Origin: Beroe forskalii
Taxonomy: Eukaryota; Ctenophora; Nuda; Beroida; Beroidae
DNA length: 64,000 bases
Assembly: GCA_011033025.1 (NCBI GenBank)
Contig: WFMF01000002.1
Coordinates: forward strand, 1,612,001-1,676,000
Direction of reading: 5' to 3'
This document shows, one piece after another, positions 54,501 through 64,000 of the stretch; the stretch's first letter is position 1, and each line of letters starts with the position of its first letter. A program made the position numbers and the translations under genes. The notes beneath the pieces were generated by a model. It worked only from the letters and a program-made list of their open reading frames with translations, was not told where the DNA came from and ran no database searches.

Positions 54501-57500
54501 TAGGAGAGTAGGAGGAGCTAGGGTCTACGACACCGAGTCGAGTAGGTAGGAGGTATTGGGGTCTACGATACCGAGTTGAATTGGTTGGTGACCTTTGGGG
54601 TCCTGCCATCATGAAGTTAACTAACCTAATTTGGTCTCAGCAGCGCAGTTGACACTGTAGTCGAAACTCTGGTCCAATTCTCCCAGCTTTTTCATGCCAC
54701 TTTCCGACAACAAGTTGATCGCTTTGAAAATAACTCTGTCGTCTTCGAAAGCTGCCTTGTGTTTGGCGTTCATCCAGGCCATAGCAGGTGGCATCTGAAA
54801 GTATTTCTCATAAATTTGAATATTAGCCTTTAGCAAATTATTAGCTTTTAACTTTTGTCAACAGCGGTAAATCAGATAATAAATGTCTATTGTTGAGGTA
54901 CAATGGTCAATGGAATATTATTGAACATCGATCTAAATTTACTCTTTCGACGTCTGCTCAGATGAACAGTATAATAATCTGATTCATTACTGAGTTGTTG
55001 AGGAATGCTGACGTATGAAGGAATGTTCATGATGGTCGATGAGATCACTGATAACTGATAGCGATCTACCAAATTAAATAGGGCTGGCTGCGCGCGCGTA
55101 ATCGGTTTTAATTGATTGTATCGCGCGAAAGTAAAACAACTTTGGCGATTAAAATTCGCGCCATCTCTTCCTTCAAAGTGGCACATCGGTATATATTTTG
55201 AGCGATGAATAGATAACATCAATGGGTAATGGTTAAACACTAACTTTCGACTTTCGAGGTACCAATGTCGTAATCCTGCTGTATAGATGGCATCAAAATG
55301 TCTGGTTTATACTTTCTATGAGAAATAACCTGTTTCCAAACAAAAGGACGTTCCTATAAATTCAAATTTTCGGAAGAATACCTATTGTTAAAAATCGTTC
55401 CAAAATCCGAAAACAAGAATGGATTACCAATAAATTCAGTTTGGAATAGAAAAATTCAGGGTCAAAATTGCAAGATAAAAGAATTGATTAAAAACCATTT
55501 GCGGTTGAAATTTACTTCTTAGCAATTTTGTTGGTAGATTCTACAAGACGTATTAAGTAACTAACTAGTAAAATTGCCTCCCCTGAAGCTATAGGAGGAT
55601 GAATAGATCTAAGAACAGCGATTTATACTTCCTGAAAACTTCTTTGATTATTGATTGACTGTTTTTTTTTGTTTTTGTTTTTTTTTTTTTTTATTTTTAT
55701 CAGAGTGGCCGATATAGTGGAAAAGTGGTGTAAACATGAGCAGTCAACCGAGATCATTACGACCATATCTCTGTTACTAAAACAAGCAATTTTACAGTGT
55801 TATGACGAACAGGTGTCAGCTCGACAGCTCGCAATAGCATATTGTTATGACGAACTGGTGTCAGTTCGTCATAGAGTAGTGTTGTGACGAACTGGTGTCA
55901 GTTCGTCATAGAGTAGTGTTGTGACGAACTGGTGTCAGTTCGTCAAAGAGTAGTGCTGTGACGAACTGGTGTCAGTTCGTCATAGAGTAGTGTTGTGACG
56001 AACTGGTGTCAGTTCGTCATAAAGTAGTGTTGTGACGAACTGGTGTCAGTTCGTCATAGAGTAGTGTTGTGACGAACTGGTGTCAGTTCGTCATAGAGTA
56101 GTGTTGTGACGAACTGGTGTCAGTTCGTCATGACGAACTGGTGTCAGTTCGTCATAGAGTAGTGTTGTGACGAACTGGTGTCAGTTCGTCATAGAGTAGT
56201 GTTGTGACGAACTGGTGTCAGTTCGTCATAGAGTAGTGTTGTGACGAACCGGTGTCAGTTCGTCATAGAGTAGTGTTGTGACGAACTGGTGTCAGTTCGT
56301 CACAGAGTAGTGTTGTGACAAACTGGTGTCAGTTCGTCATAGAGTAGTGTTGTGACGAACTGGTGTCAGTTCGTCATAAAGTAGTGTTGTGACGAACTGG
56401 TGTCAGTTCGTCATAACACTGTGTTGTGACGTACAGGTGCTCTTGAACAGATGGAAGTATGACCGAATTCCGTCAGATCTCAGCTTTTCAGTCGGATTCA
56501 CAACACCAGAGGTCGTATCGGACATATAATATTGTTAAGACAAACCACATTTTATTTTGTGAATCCCTGAATGTCTTATCGTATTCAGAGATGCATTGTA
56601 TCGTATTCAAAGTTATTTTTGGTTAATTGGAATTATTTCTTTCCCTCCCCCATCGCCATGTTTTCACACACAAAGACACAAAGGCATTGGTGGTTTTTGA
56701 AAAGTGAAAGTTCCCCGGAGATTTTTATATACTACATTTACTGTCGTTGCTATGACGTCGTCCAATAGGAGAACAGAATTTCCGTGCACGTCATGACGAC
56801 CAATTGTCGCTGTCATGGCGCCATATCTACTTTCTACAAATTAAAAATTCCAATTTTCCTAATTGTTGAACGACAGTATTTGTCAAAACACTGTTATTTC
56901 AGACTGACTCAGACTAAAAACACAGTAGTTCAGCTACCATCGACCGTTGTTTGTGTTATGAAGGCTTGATAAGAGCATTCAGCATGGGACGTCTAGAAAA
57001 TATTTTAAAACTTAGTCGGTTATATTATCACGGCAGATTCTTGTGGTCTAAAAGTACAATCGTCAATCGATGTTCTTATTCTTAAGGGAACTTAACGAGG
57101 GACAAAAAATATAGCACGTGAAGTAAAGGAAATTGTAGAAACAGCAGAGTGAAGTAAAGCTGAAAGCAAAGACCGTGCCCGCGATATGGCGTGTAAATAA
57201 GTAGCTTAATTTTCCACAAAGTTATGGATGAATTTTGTCGGGTTAACTTATAATACGCAGCGTAAATCTGCCACATGCCCACATCTCGGTTGCATGAATA
57301 ATTTGATTTTATTTTGAATTTTCGTACATGCATGTTATATTATGTACTTATGTGTGAAAAGACCATTGTAATTTTTCGAATTTTCTGTCACTGATATTTC
57401 GGCTTTTATGTCACCCGGCGTTACATTGTGATGTGGCTAAATGGCTTCCGGCTTTTGCTAGTTGCGAATAAGATGAAGTTTAAAGAGATGGCGGCTAGCT

Positions 57501-60500
57501 GGGATCTGGAAATCCCGGAAATAAAGCGTTCGTAAAATATTGTCAGAAATGGAGCGCAATTCTTGGTCCAGTGAATCAATTAATTTATCAAGATAAATGA
57601 TTTTACATGATTCGGATCTTTCACCAGCACTGACCACCCATCTACAATTATAATCTCTCCAAATCACGGTTATAACCATCAAATTGCTGGCTAACTTGTG
57701 TCTTATAAAGAAAAGATAATGATGATGTCATGCCTCGAAACAGACTCTGCCGACACACCTTGAGGGGCCACCTACACCCACATGAGATAAAACAAAACAT
57801 ATGTTCAGTGTTCCCATATAAAATAATAATACTACACATTTAGCAAGCAGGGAGTGCCCTATACCGGAACACATTACACATACACTATATATAATGTTCG
57901 AGTGTTCCCGGTCTTCCCAGAGCTCGGGAAAGGAATAATTACCTTACAATGTGTGTGTGAGTCCGAACTGAGAGTGTTACCAACTGTGACAGGTAGTTTT
58001 CTGAGTGTGCAGTGAGTCAGAAGATCTGAAGGTATGCAGTGCAGTGAGGTGTGTTTGTAGCTGAAATGATACAAATTATATCGAAAATCAGAGGCTCTAT
58101 AATCATGCAGTTATAATTCTGTGACACTGGTCACAGATCTGACGAAAATCAAAACATGAAAACTACAAGTTAAAGCGTTCAATAAACATGATAACTACAG
58201 TATGCTTGAATATTAGAAATGTTTATTGGCATTACAACGGGCCTGCTAGTTATTTATAATCTTTGTAATCCTTTATATGCACCAACGCTTCAATTTGGAC
58301 CGGCATGGATCAAGCCCAGAATTTTTGGGGGCGTGCAAATTTAGGCCCTTTCGGCGACGTCTCATTTGCAAAAAGGACGTTTTTTGAATACAAAGATAAC
58401 TCAAGTATGTATTAGCCCTAGCAGGGGTCGTGGAGCGGCAGCCCCCAGAACCCAGAGGTGTGGAGTGTAAAGAAATGTCACTTCAATAGAACTTTTGCAT
58501 TGTTTTCATGTCAACATCTAAATCATTGTTGTCGTACGCAATTTCGCTAATTATATATTAGAAATCAAAAGGTGTCTAGGGGCGGCTGCCCCCAGAGAGC
58601 AGAGGTCTTGAAGAAAGAAATGACAACAATAGCGTCTTCCCATTCAATTTATATTGCCTCCATAACATGATTCAGAACTCATGTAAGGCTTGTCCGTTGT
58701 GACAATCACTGCAGCATCCATCATTGAAACATGCTTTACGCCTACACTGAATGGAAGGCCATCAATATACCTGAGTAATGTAATTGATACTTGATGCTAT
58801 CGATACTTGACAAATAAGACTATTCATGGAATTCATAAACTTGTTTTTAAAGAAAATTATTGATTATCATAACTTTTCTAGTCCTTCTTCGGACTTCATT
58901 TTCAATTCTAATGTTGATTTTTATTTCAAATTTTTTGAATTGCACGCCCCCAAATTTTCGTTTTGGGGCGTGCGCACGCCCCCTAGCACGCCCCTTGGAT
59001 TCATGCCTGGTCCATATTTGAAGAAACCAGGGTCCTGGTTAGGGCAATTATATGTTACCATTGTGGTACTCTGTAGCCAGCATTGAGCATTGAAATGGTC
59101 GGGTTTCCTGTGACCTCCCCATACCCGTACGCTGGTATGTGTCGGGGAACTTAACATCGGCTCACAGACCTCATGAATCAGTGTTGGTCTAGAAAATCAT
59201 TTGTTATTACAATCTATTTGTGGAATAGACACGCGCCCTAGAGGAGCCATGTTGTTGTAGCAATACATTCCAGCTTCAATTCCTCTTTAATAATAAGTTA
59301 ATAAACTAGCATTTTAAATTAACCATATTGAATGTAGTTATACGAGCAGCAGGACGCTTGTGTGGGAGCAGTTTACCATGCTGCACTCACTTCCATGAGA
59401 CCACGTGACCAGGCAGTTGGAAATACCAGAGTTTATACAGCAGACAATTCCTCGATTGGTCAATAAATTTCTCAATTAATTTCTCGACATGTTGTCATTT
59501 ACTCTAACACTTAGCGTTTTAACAGCGTTGGTGCTATATACAGGTAAAAGATTGCGTTTATTATCAGTCCCTATCGTCTATCAGTAAAGATTATACTTGT
59601 ATTATTATGCATTATAATAATAAGATAAATGACTTTGGATGCGAGGTGTAGCCGAGTGAAGTGATAATTATATTTTGTGAAGTTCCTACTCCAACTTATT
59701 GCGCACGGTCTATGTTTGAATGATGCGCAAAACAAAAAATTAAACTGCTGGTTTGACCTCTGTAAGGAAGGAAATATATCACTAATTGAAACTTTTCATA
59801 AAAGTTAAAACCCTCCCTAGATGCCCAATGCGACGTCTCTCGTTTGGGGTGCTGGAGGGATAACCTTGACAGAGCTATAGGGGGCGGAATCCGCTTCAGC
59901 AACCCTGACAACGTAGTGGAAGAATGCAGGAAGTATGCGAGCGACCACGGCTGGTCGGTGTTCGCCGTTGAAGTGGGCAAGGAATGCTATACAGCAGCAG
60001 ACGCTGGTAACACTTACAAGAAGCACGGAGAGGGGCAAGGGTGTGCTGACGGAACAGGAGGCAGCTGGAGACTGGACGTTTACTCCATGGAATGTCGTAA
60101 GTAATCCATGGACTATCGTAAGTAATCCATGGACTGTCGTAAGTAATCCATGGACTGTCGTAAGTAGTCCATGGACTGTCGTAAGTATTCCATGAACTGT
60201 CGTAAGTACTCCATGGACTGTCGTAAATAATCCATTGACTGTCGTAAGTAATCCATGGACTGTCGTAAGTAATCCATGGACTGTCGTAAGTAATCTATGG
60301 ACTGTCGTAAGTAATCCATGGACTGTCGTAAGTAATCTATGGACTGTCGTAAGTAATCCATGGACTGTCGTAAATAATCCATTGACTGTCGTAAGTAATC
60401 AATGGACTGTAAGTAATCCATCGAGCAAAACGTTCTATCCGTGTTCTATCCTGTATGTACTTCTTGCTCTCGACTTCGCCCTCATTAAATATTCCATAGT

Positions 60501-61983
60501 CTCTCCTTTATATAAATCCTCTCAAACCCGTCTCAGCGACCGACTGCAAGGTCACAAACTTGGGATGTTGGACGGATAAAGAGGAGAGAGCTATAAGCGG
60601 AGGAATCCGGTTTAGCAACCCCGACAATGTCGTTGAGCAGTGCAAGAACCTCGCCATGAAGTCCGGTTGGTCGGTGTTTTCAGTTCAAGTAGGGAAGGAG
60701 TGCTTTGCAGCAGCTGATGCAGGTGACACGTACAAAAAGTACGGCGAATCAACCGACTGTGAGGATGATGGCACTGGAGGGAAGTGGGCTAACTCTGTTT
60801 ACTCCATCGAATGCGGCAATACACGTTAGATGAGTTAGATTGAGTTATAGAATAGTTTTCTTTACTTCTTTATTTGGTGCTTGTTCAAGATGTATTCAAT
60901 CATCAATGGTCTTTGAATTGAATTATAAAATCGTGTATTTAACTTCGATAACATTTGTTAACATTTTGCAAGCATTTTATTCATCTTTGTAAAATACGTA
61001 AAATGTTTATTACACGATTTTTTTCCAATGACCGTAAAACATGGCGCAGGTGTCGCTACATCTGTAAATTATTCTGGTATTTCTATGCAAGTGCCATTTA
61101 AACGTTTGTTATATACTAGTGCGTGCCACTATGATTTCTCGCTAAATCGCAACACATCTTTAACTATCGGCATCCTTTCAGCCGAGCCAGAAGTTTCAAT
61201 ATCTCCCCTGAAAACATCGGTTTCCTGTAAAGTGGGGAAACCTTGCAAGATCAAGTTCTCAGCGACGGTCAAGAGCGGCCAGAAGCTGTCAAAGAGGAAC
61301 GCTAGTATTTGCGAGTACATGAACGAACGAGCGGTATACTGCAAGCCAGCCAAGGCAAAGAAGGGCGTGCTCACCAGGACCTTGACCAAGAAGTACAATA
61401 TGCTCCATGCTGGTGATTACGTTGCCGTCGTTGATTACAATGGGAAAAAGTATATGTCAGAGAAGACAACCGTAGGGTCATAACTTTGCGGAGGATGCAG
61501 CTAATATTACGAGAAGCAATTTGAAATGGACTTTTAAATCATCCAGTCTGCGTTTATTCGAGCTGAGTAGGTATAGGACTATAAGATTATAGGAAGATGG
61601 AAAATGCCAACTTTATCATTTTATCACTTTATCGGTTTAGGTATTTAGTTAGACGTCAATGTATTATGCTATTTTACTTTTTAGTATTTTATTAGCTTAT
61701 TATCATTATGAGGTTTTATTTAATTGGACGTATAATCAGTTGGACGTATTGTTATCAATCAAACAGAAATTACAGAAATATGATTTGCATGGGAGTGGTA
61801 AATGTGATATATCGAATTTAGATAAAAGCTTCAATAGCAATTATAAACTTAAATAGGTAATCTGTAAATCTGAAGACATACCTTGTCCACAACAACAATA
61901 GATGTAGCAGTGTCTGAATCCAGGAGATGAGCCACAAGGTTACGTCCAATGAAGCCGCAGCCTCCAAAGATGAGATAAGACAT
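51517..61983 (-). CDS. NAD-dependent epimerase/dehydratase-like protein (extended SDR), 7 exons
   Basis: Exons on the minus strand: 61983-61882, 54794-54626, 54416-54277, 53701-53623, 53471-53375, 52480-52345 and 51902-51517. All have AG/GT borders and the phases agree across every junction except a missing base in exon 6. The expected product is 369 aa (370 codons with the stop). The N-terminus MSYLIFGGCGFIGRNLVAHL is a Rossmann beta-alpha unit with GxxGxxG. NCAAETK, HVELSTAQVYGSTGK, IVLRVGMVYGCGD, YVNTVHVTDA and ETYNVVDTGDTT are landmarks of nucleotide-sugar epimerase/dehydratase relatives. The SDR YxxxK position may read FEVCK, so the catalytic Tyr is uncertain. Intron 1 is 7.1 kb and contains an opposite-strand gene; introns 2 to 6 carry repeats and transposon debris. 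The substrate is unknown. In exon 6 the copy adjoining the coding sequence has lost one base (52361-52366), giving an early stop unless this is a sequence error. Confidence 0.85.
51903..52087. other. Epimerase intron 6, acceptor-side part
   Basis: It contains a TATG microsatellite (51915-51940) next to the CCCCCCAG acceptor of exon 7 and no coding sequence. Confidence 0.6.
52088..52344. repeat. Tandem repeats starting at the exon 6 splice donor
   Basis: Two further copies of a 50-51-bp unit (exon-6 end CC(T/C)CCTAACCAATGGAACATCAG plus GTACATTTTACTCA) occupy 52243-52344. About three copies of a second unit of about 56 bp (GTAACCTAGTAACATTGTAT, CAGACA(G/T)TGAGTAAAATG) occupy 52088-52230. Each first-type unit carries a complete CAG|GTACAT donor. 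Confidence 0.85.
52345..52480 (-). CDS. Epimerase exon 6, with one-base deletion
   Basis: It encodes TLTNEPSSYLEEVMKLIWNK and YVNTVHVTDACRAITHL. The length is 136 nt, but phase with exon 7 requires 137. In the tandem copies of the exon end immediately downstream (52294 and 52243) the block reads CACCTCCTAACC where exon 6 has CACCTCTAACC. The intact version would continue ...HLLTNGTSGETYNVVDTG in frame into exon 7. The alternative donor T|GTAGGG at 52382 keeps phase but would delete about 12 residues. Confidence 0.8.
52870..53112. repeat. TTTAAAGGTCACCTTTAAA palindromic repeats in intron 5
   Basis: Repeated inverted blocks of TTTAAAGGTGACC/GGTCACCTTTAAA are interspersed with CGTCTTTAAAT. The tract lies in epimerase intron 5 and is probably a degenerate palindromic element. 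Confidence 0.65.
53136..53279. mobile_element. 144-bp MITE in epimerase intron 5
   Basis: The inverted termini start GGTGTCTCGACCTTT and continue to GCGCGGCG (about 27 bp, few mismatches). The right arm contains its own perfect hairpin CGCGGCGTAATACGCCGCG. The target duplication is unclear. Confidence 0.7.
53755..54160 (+). mobile_element. CR1/L2-type 3' fragment with tandem tail, in epimerase intron 3
   Basis: In translation it matches the C-terminus of the element at 24716-26870 (NQTLYDR, KVP, SFKIALSKFVALIPD, PPVSGY and SNSLVDYTP). A stop follows GPKL, as in a dead copy. After CCAAGTTAGTT it ends in about six copies of the 17-mer TTGATAATCAGCAAGTC (54060-54160), the short tandem 3' tail expected of this retrotransposon group. 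Confidence 0.85.
54430..54600. repeat. GGGTCTACGACACCGAGTCG repeats filling intron 2
   Basis: Four imperfect copies (the first reads GGGTGTACGATACCGAGTCG) with spacers of GTAGGAGG type make up most of the 209-bp epimerase intron 2 (54417-54625). Confidence 0.8.
54837..55660. other. Epimerase intron 1, proximal part; no gene
   Basis: AT-rich intronic sequence ending in a T-run (55662-55692). Open frames on either strand are short and featureless. Confidence 0.45.
55798..56420. repeat. 37-bp hairpin satellite in epimerase intron 1
   Basis: About 15 units of 37 bp carry TGACGAACTG-GTGT-CAGTTCGTCA, a perfect 10-bp stem with a GTGT loop, and the spacer TAGAGTAGTGTTG. One unit lacks the spacer (56127), giving two adjacent stems. 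Units are nearly identical, so the array is young. Confidence 0.93.
56421..58230. other. Epimerase intron 1, middle part; no gene
   Basis: AT-rich unique sequence. Several frames of 60-83 codons on both strands, none with recognisable features. Confidence 0.4.
58231..58249 (+). mobile_element. Helitron-like 3' terminus scrap
   Basis: ACAACGGGCCTGCTAG followed by T matches the last 16 bases of the family. The left side of the hairpin is lost. Confidence 0.45.
58297..59013. mobile_element. 717-bp TIR element with GC-rich subterminal blocks
   Basis: GGACCGGCATGGATCAAG on the left mirrors CTTGGATTCATGCCTGGTCC on the right (about 20 bp with small gaps). Inside each end lies GGGGGCGTGCAAATT or its complement. 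Two internal stems (GGGTC-TGGAG-GCAGCCCCCAGAACCCAGAGG near 58435, GGGGCGGCTGCCCCCAGAG near 58577) resemble the stem in the 28337-29130 element. No transposase; target duplication not evident. It lies inside epimerase intron 1. Confidence 0.68.
59489..60829 (+). CDS. Secreted protein with two GCW-type domains (207 aa, 3 exons)
   Basis: Exons 59489-59543, 59821-60096 and 60537-60829 join in phase (phase-1 introns) to 624 nt including the stop. Exon 1 encodes a signal peptide, MLSFTLTLSVLTALVLYT. Exons 2 and 3 each encode one domain of about 90 residues with the same pattern: C-x-V-x-x-LGCW, RAI-GGIRFSNPDNVVE-C, GWSVF-V-VGKEC, AADAG-TYKK, C-DGTGG-W and VYS-EC. The two copies are about 55 percent identical, so the gene arose by exon duplication. 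Related single-domain sequences occur in secreted and matrix proteins of marine invertebrates as far as I recall; the function is unknown and carbohydrate or matrix binding is only a guess. The gene lies in intron 1 of the minus-strand epimerase gene. The donor of exon 2 is the first of a tandem array of donors. Confidence 0.85.
60097..60420 (+). repeat. 21-bp tandem array of splice donors after exon 2
   Basis: About 15-16 units of 21 bp, GTAAGTAATCCATGGACTGT plus C, start at the exact exon 2/intron boundary. Bases 7-21 of the unit copy the exon end (exon ACTCCATGGAATGTC, unit AATCCATGGACTGTC). About 13 units keep a perfect GTAAGT preceded by GTC. Using any donor after the first would include TAA in frame. 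Confidence 0.93.
60830..61181. other. Spacer between secreted-protein exons; no gene
   Basis: AT-rich sequence with AATTGAATTATAAAA-like runs downstream of the exon 3 stop. It may contain the polyadenylation region. Confidence 0.35.
61182..61483 (+). CDS. Probable terminal exon of a secreted protein (Ig-like, unassigned)
   Basis: The acceptor TTTCAG at 61176-61181 precedes a 302-nt frame ending in TAA: AEPEVSISPLKTSVSCKVGK, FSATVKSGQKLSKRNASICE, YCKPAKAKKG, HAGDYVAVVDYNGKKYM. Two Cys near the start, a pair in the middle and alternating hydrophobics suggest a beta-sandwich, perhaps Ig-like. The entry phase (two bases complete a codon) fits the phase-1 donor of exon 1 at 59543, which would give LYT|AEPEV. 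It also fits the phase-1 donor of exon 2 at 60096. It could therefore be an alternative last exon of the neighbouring gene or belong to a gene whose first exon I did not find. Confidence 0.55.
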
Positions 61984-64000
61984 GATCTGTATGTCCTAAT
62001 AAGAAGTATATCATGGTTAGTACATGATGTATCATCTTACACACCATATTAGATAAGACATACCCTACACCTATCCCTGAAAAATGACTCACAAATAGGG
62101 TGTGTGGCAAGAATACTTAACATTTCAGTAACTAAAATGTGAGTAGATGAATGGAGATAAGTGAGCACTGTAGTATATAATATTACAACTAACAAGTCGA
62201 TTTTGGGAAAACAAAACTACACACTGAGTAGAGTATTACTGATTGAAAATGTTCAGGTGAAGTTTTCTCATACAGTAGTTATAAAAGTAAAAATGTTTGT
62301 GCTCACCGGAATTCAGTACCATAACCTTTGGCTGTATACAGTTGACCTAAAAAAACAATAAAAGTTCCATACAGTCACATATTTTGCTTGACCTGGGTTG
62401 AAAGTTCATAAAGCTGTTCATCTTTTCATGGAATACACCCTCTTCTGCATTCACAAATAAACACCTACTTTTTCTACTGGCAGAAGTGGAATTAAATTGG
62501 TATTAAAGTGAAAAAAGGTTGCTTTCTATGGAGTACATCGATGTTCCCAGCCATGCTCTAAGCGTATATTAGCCAATTTCGAGGGTACTTGTAGGCGGGC
62601 AAAACACGAGCTGCGCAAAAATAGTTTTTTTCTTGATATTTTTTTTGAAAATTTGATTTATTGAGAAAAATGATTTTTTGAAAAACGTTGATTTTAAATA
62701 CAGTTTTCTAAAAACATTTCAAAAAATTTAAAACAAGAATTGCGCCTGCCGGCACAATTCTTGTTTGACCATTTTCCCGTATGCAGGCGCTTAATTTCCC
62801 TCCCCCACGGTGCTTGATGTAATTTTTGCATCATGATACAAAACGCAGTCGTTCGCAGTAACAGTATAAATATTGCTCCACTGCTGCGCACGACCACCGC
62901 GAACATGCATTGGCACGTGCCATTTCTTCTAAAATTCTTGCGCGCCCATTCATACCTACCAAGTTGTTGTACTCAGTTCGTTGTAGATTTCGCGCCATTT
63001 TGTTGAATTGGTTTACGTTTCGCATCAGATTGTGTCACTGTTCATTTACACGCTGTATTTTCCTGAATGTTTATACGAAGCACCTATGCACTTTGCCTTC
63101 TGGGCAATTTCCTAGTCAATTAGTTATTGGCTGAGTGATCATCAAGGAATTGAAATTTCGTACCGTGATGTGGAATTTATGAAATTTAAGCATAGATGTT
63201 AGATTATGACACTGATTTAATGACAATGAGTGTCTATGCACTCAGGACTTTATAACAGTTGTTCACTAAGCTGATATCACTCTCAAATTTCATGTTTTCA
63301 TTTTCTGTTTCAATGCTGTCGCTTGTTCGTCTTTCACATCGACCATAGTATTTCTCGAACTCAGTAGAATTCAGTATACAGTCGAATAGTTATGTAGTTT
63401 GGCACTAAACTAAGTACAGAACCAACCCATAGCCCGAGTCGCTCCTAAGATTTTAAGACACACGAAATCTTCATCGGCCCTTTAATTTAGAATGAGTTGT
63501 AATTTAGGAGAGTTTGAGCACGTGGCACGGATGGGCCTATTCAGTCCATGATATTCACATTTTCGACAATTGACAGCTTCAAAATTAAGAATTTTGTGAT
63601 TTCGGGGGGGGACGGACGGACAGGGGACATTTTTTAGCGACTGATATTATAAAGGAGCAATCCGGGCACTTTCCAGAAATTACAGTAGTTGTATTGCAAA
63701 ACTGGACCTCATATACACATATCCTATTTCTCACCTTCCCAAACACGATCTCTGCCAACCCTCTCATTTGCCTTTTTGTTTTACAAAAAGGCCAACGGGG
63801 AGGGAAAAAATAATTTTGTGCGGCTCGTGTTTCTTTTACATCTCTCTAAATCAGTGTCATATTCGTACAAATCTCGGTTATGTGGAAATTCCAGAGGCGT
63901 TCTAACAACTCCTCACACCTGCGTAAAAAGTAAAAGACTTCTCGCCCTCCAGACTTGAGGGTCCCACGATGTGTTTTAACAAGTTGGCGTAGAAGAAACA
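61984..64000. other. Upstream region of the epimerase gene; no gene recognised
   Basis: It should contain the promoter and 5' UTR of the minus-strand epimerase gene. All open frames are under 90 codons on either strand and show no motifs. An AT-rich inverted stretch near 62630-62720 and a GGGGGGGACGGACGGACAGG tract at 63604 are the only notable features. Confidence 0.45.

Noticed and set aside
61028-61181. Upstream extension of the 61182 exon to an ATG at 61028
   Set aside because: The translated extension has no signal peptide or similarity, and a good acceptor (TTTCAG) marks the exon start at 61182.

Overview
The window is eukaryotic and most likely comes from an invertebrate metazoan genome. 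The genes have spliceosomal introns with GT-AG borders. There is a seven-transmembrane receptor with LDL-receptor class A modules and several non-LTR retrotransposons. More than half of the sequence is satellites and DNA-transposon debris. I cannot name the phylum with confidence; a non-bilaterian or marine invertebrate would fit the gene content.

Layout. 1-3.6 kb: Helitron-like pieces and an inverted-repeat element with a Helitron copy inside it. 3.76-7.12 kb (minus): an intact intronless 1120-residue LDLa/7TM receptor. 7.57-8.02 kb: a Harbinger-like MITE. 9.2-17.3 kb: a repeat block. It holds a 373-bp inverted copy of part of the receptor gene joined to a 2.2-kb 20-bp satellite, then Helitron copies, a perfect 179-bp palindrome, 59-bp and 35-bp satellites, and the same 20-bp satellite again in opposite orientation. 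18.0-19.1 kb: a fold-back MITE and a full-length Helitron-like copy. 21.3-24.1 kb: a 2763-bp fold-back transposon built of satellites, with an 8-bp target duplication. 24.7-26.8 kb: a broken CR1/L2-type retrotransposon. 27.0-35.4 kb (minus): a broken I/LOA/R1-type retrotransposon interrupted by two DNA elements, one between 253-bp direct repeats. 35.5-36.9 kb: a 35-bp satellite. 37.5-42.4 kb: MITE, dispersed repeats, a 1.2-kb satellite-filled TIR element, Helitron pieces and a tRNA-Leu-like fragment. 43.0-43.4 kb: a frameshifted paralogue of the receptor N-terminus. 43.4-47.7 kb: a CR1-type retrotransposon whose 5' half is inverted relative to its RT half. 48.7-49.9 kb: an 18/24-bp satellite.

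51.5-62.0 kb (minus): a seven-exon gene for an NAD-dependent epimerase/dehydratase-like protein. I rebuilt it exon by exon from splice sites, phase and protein continuity. Its 7.1-kb first intron contains a plus-strand three-exon gene for a secreted protein with two similar cysteine-containing domains, plus a further possible exon. In both genes a tandem repeat starts exactly at an exon/5'-splice-site boundary and multiplies the splice donor. In the epimerase gene the working exon copy has also lost one base. With the satellite-built fold-back element and the Helitron family (which has an in-window empty site), this is the most unusual content here.
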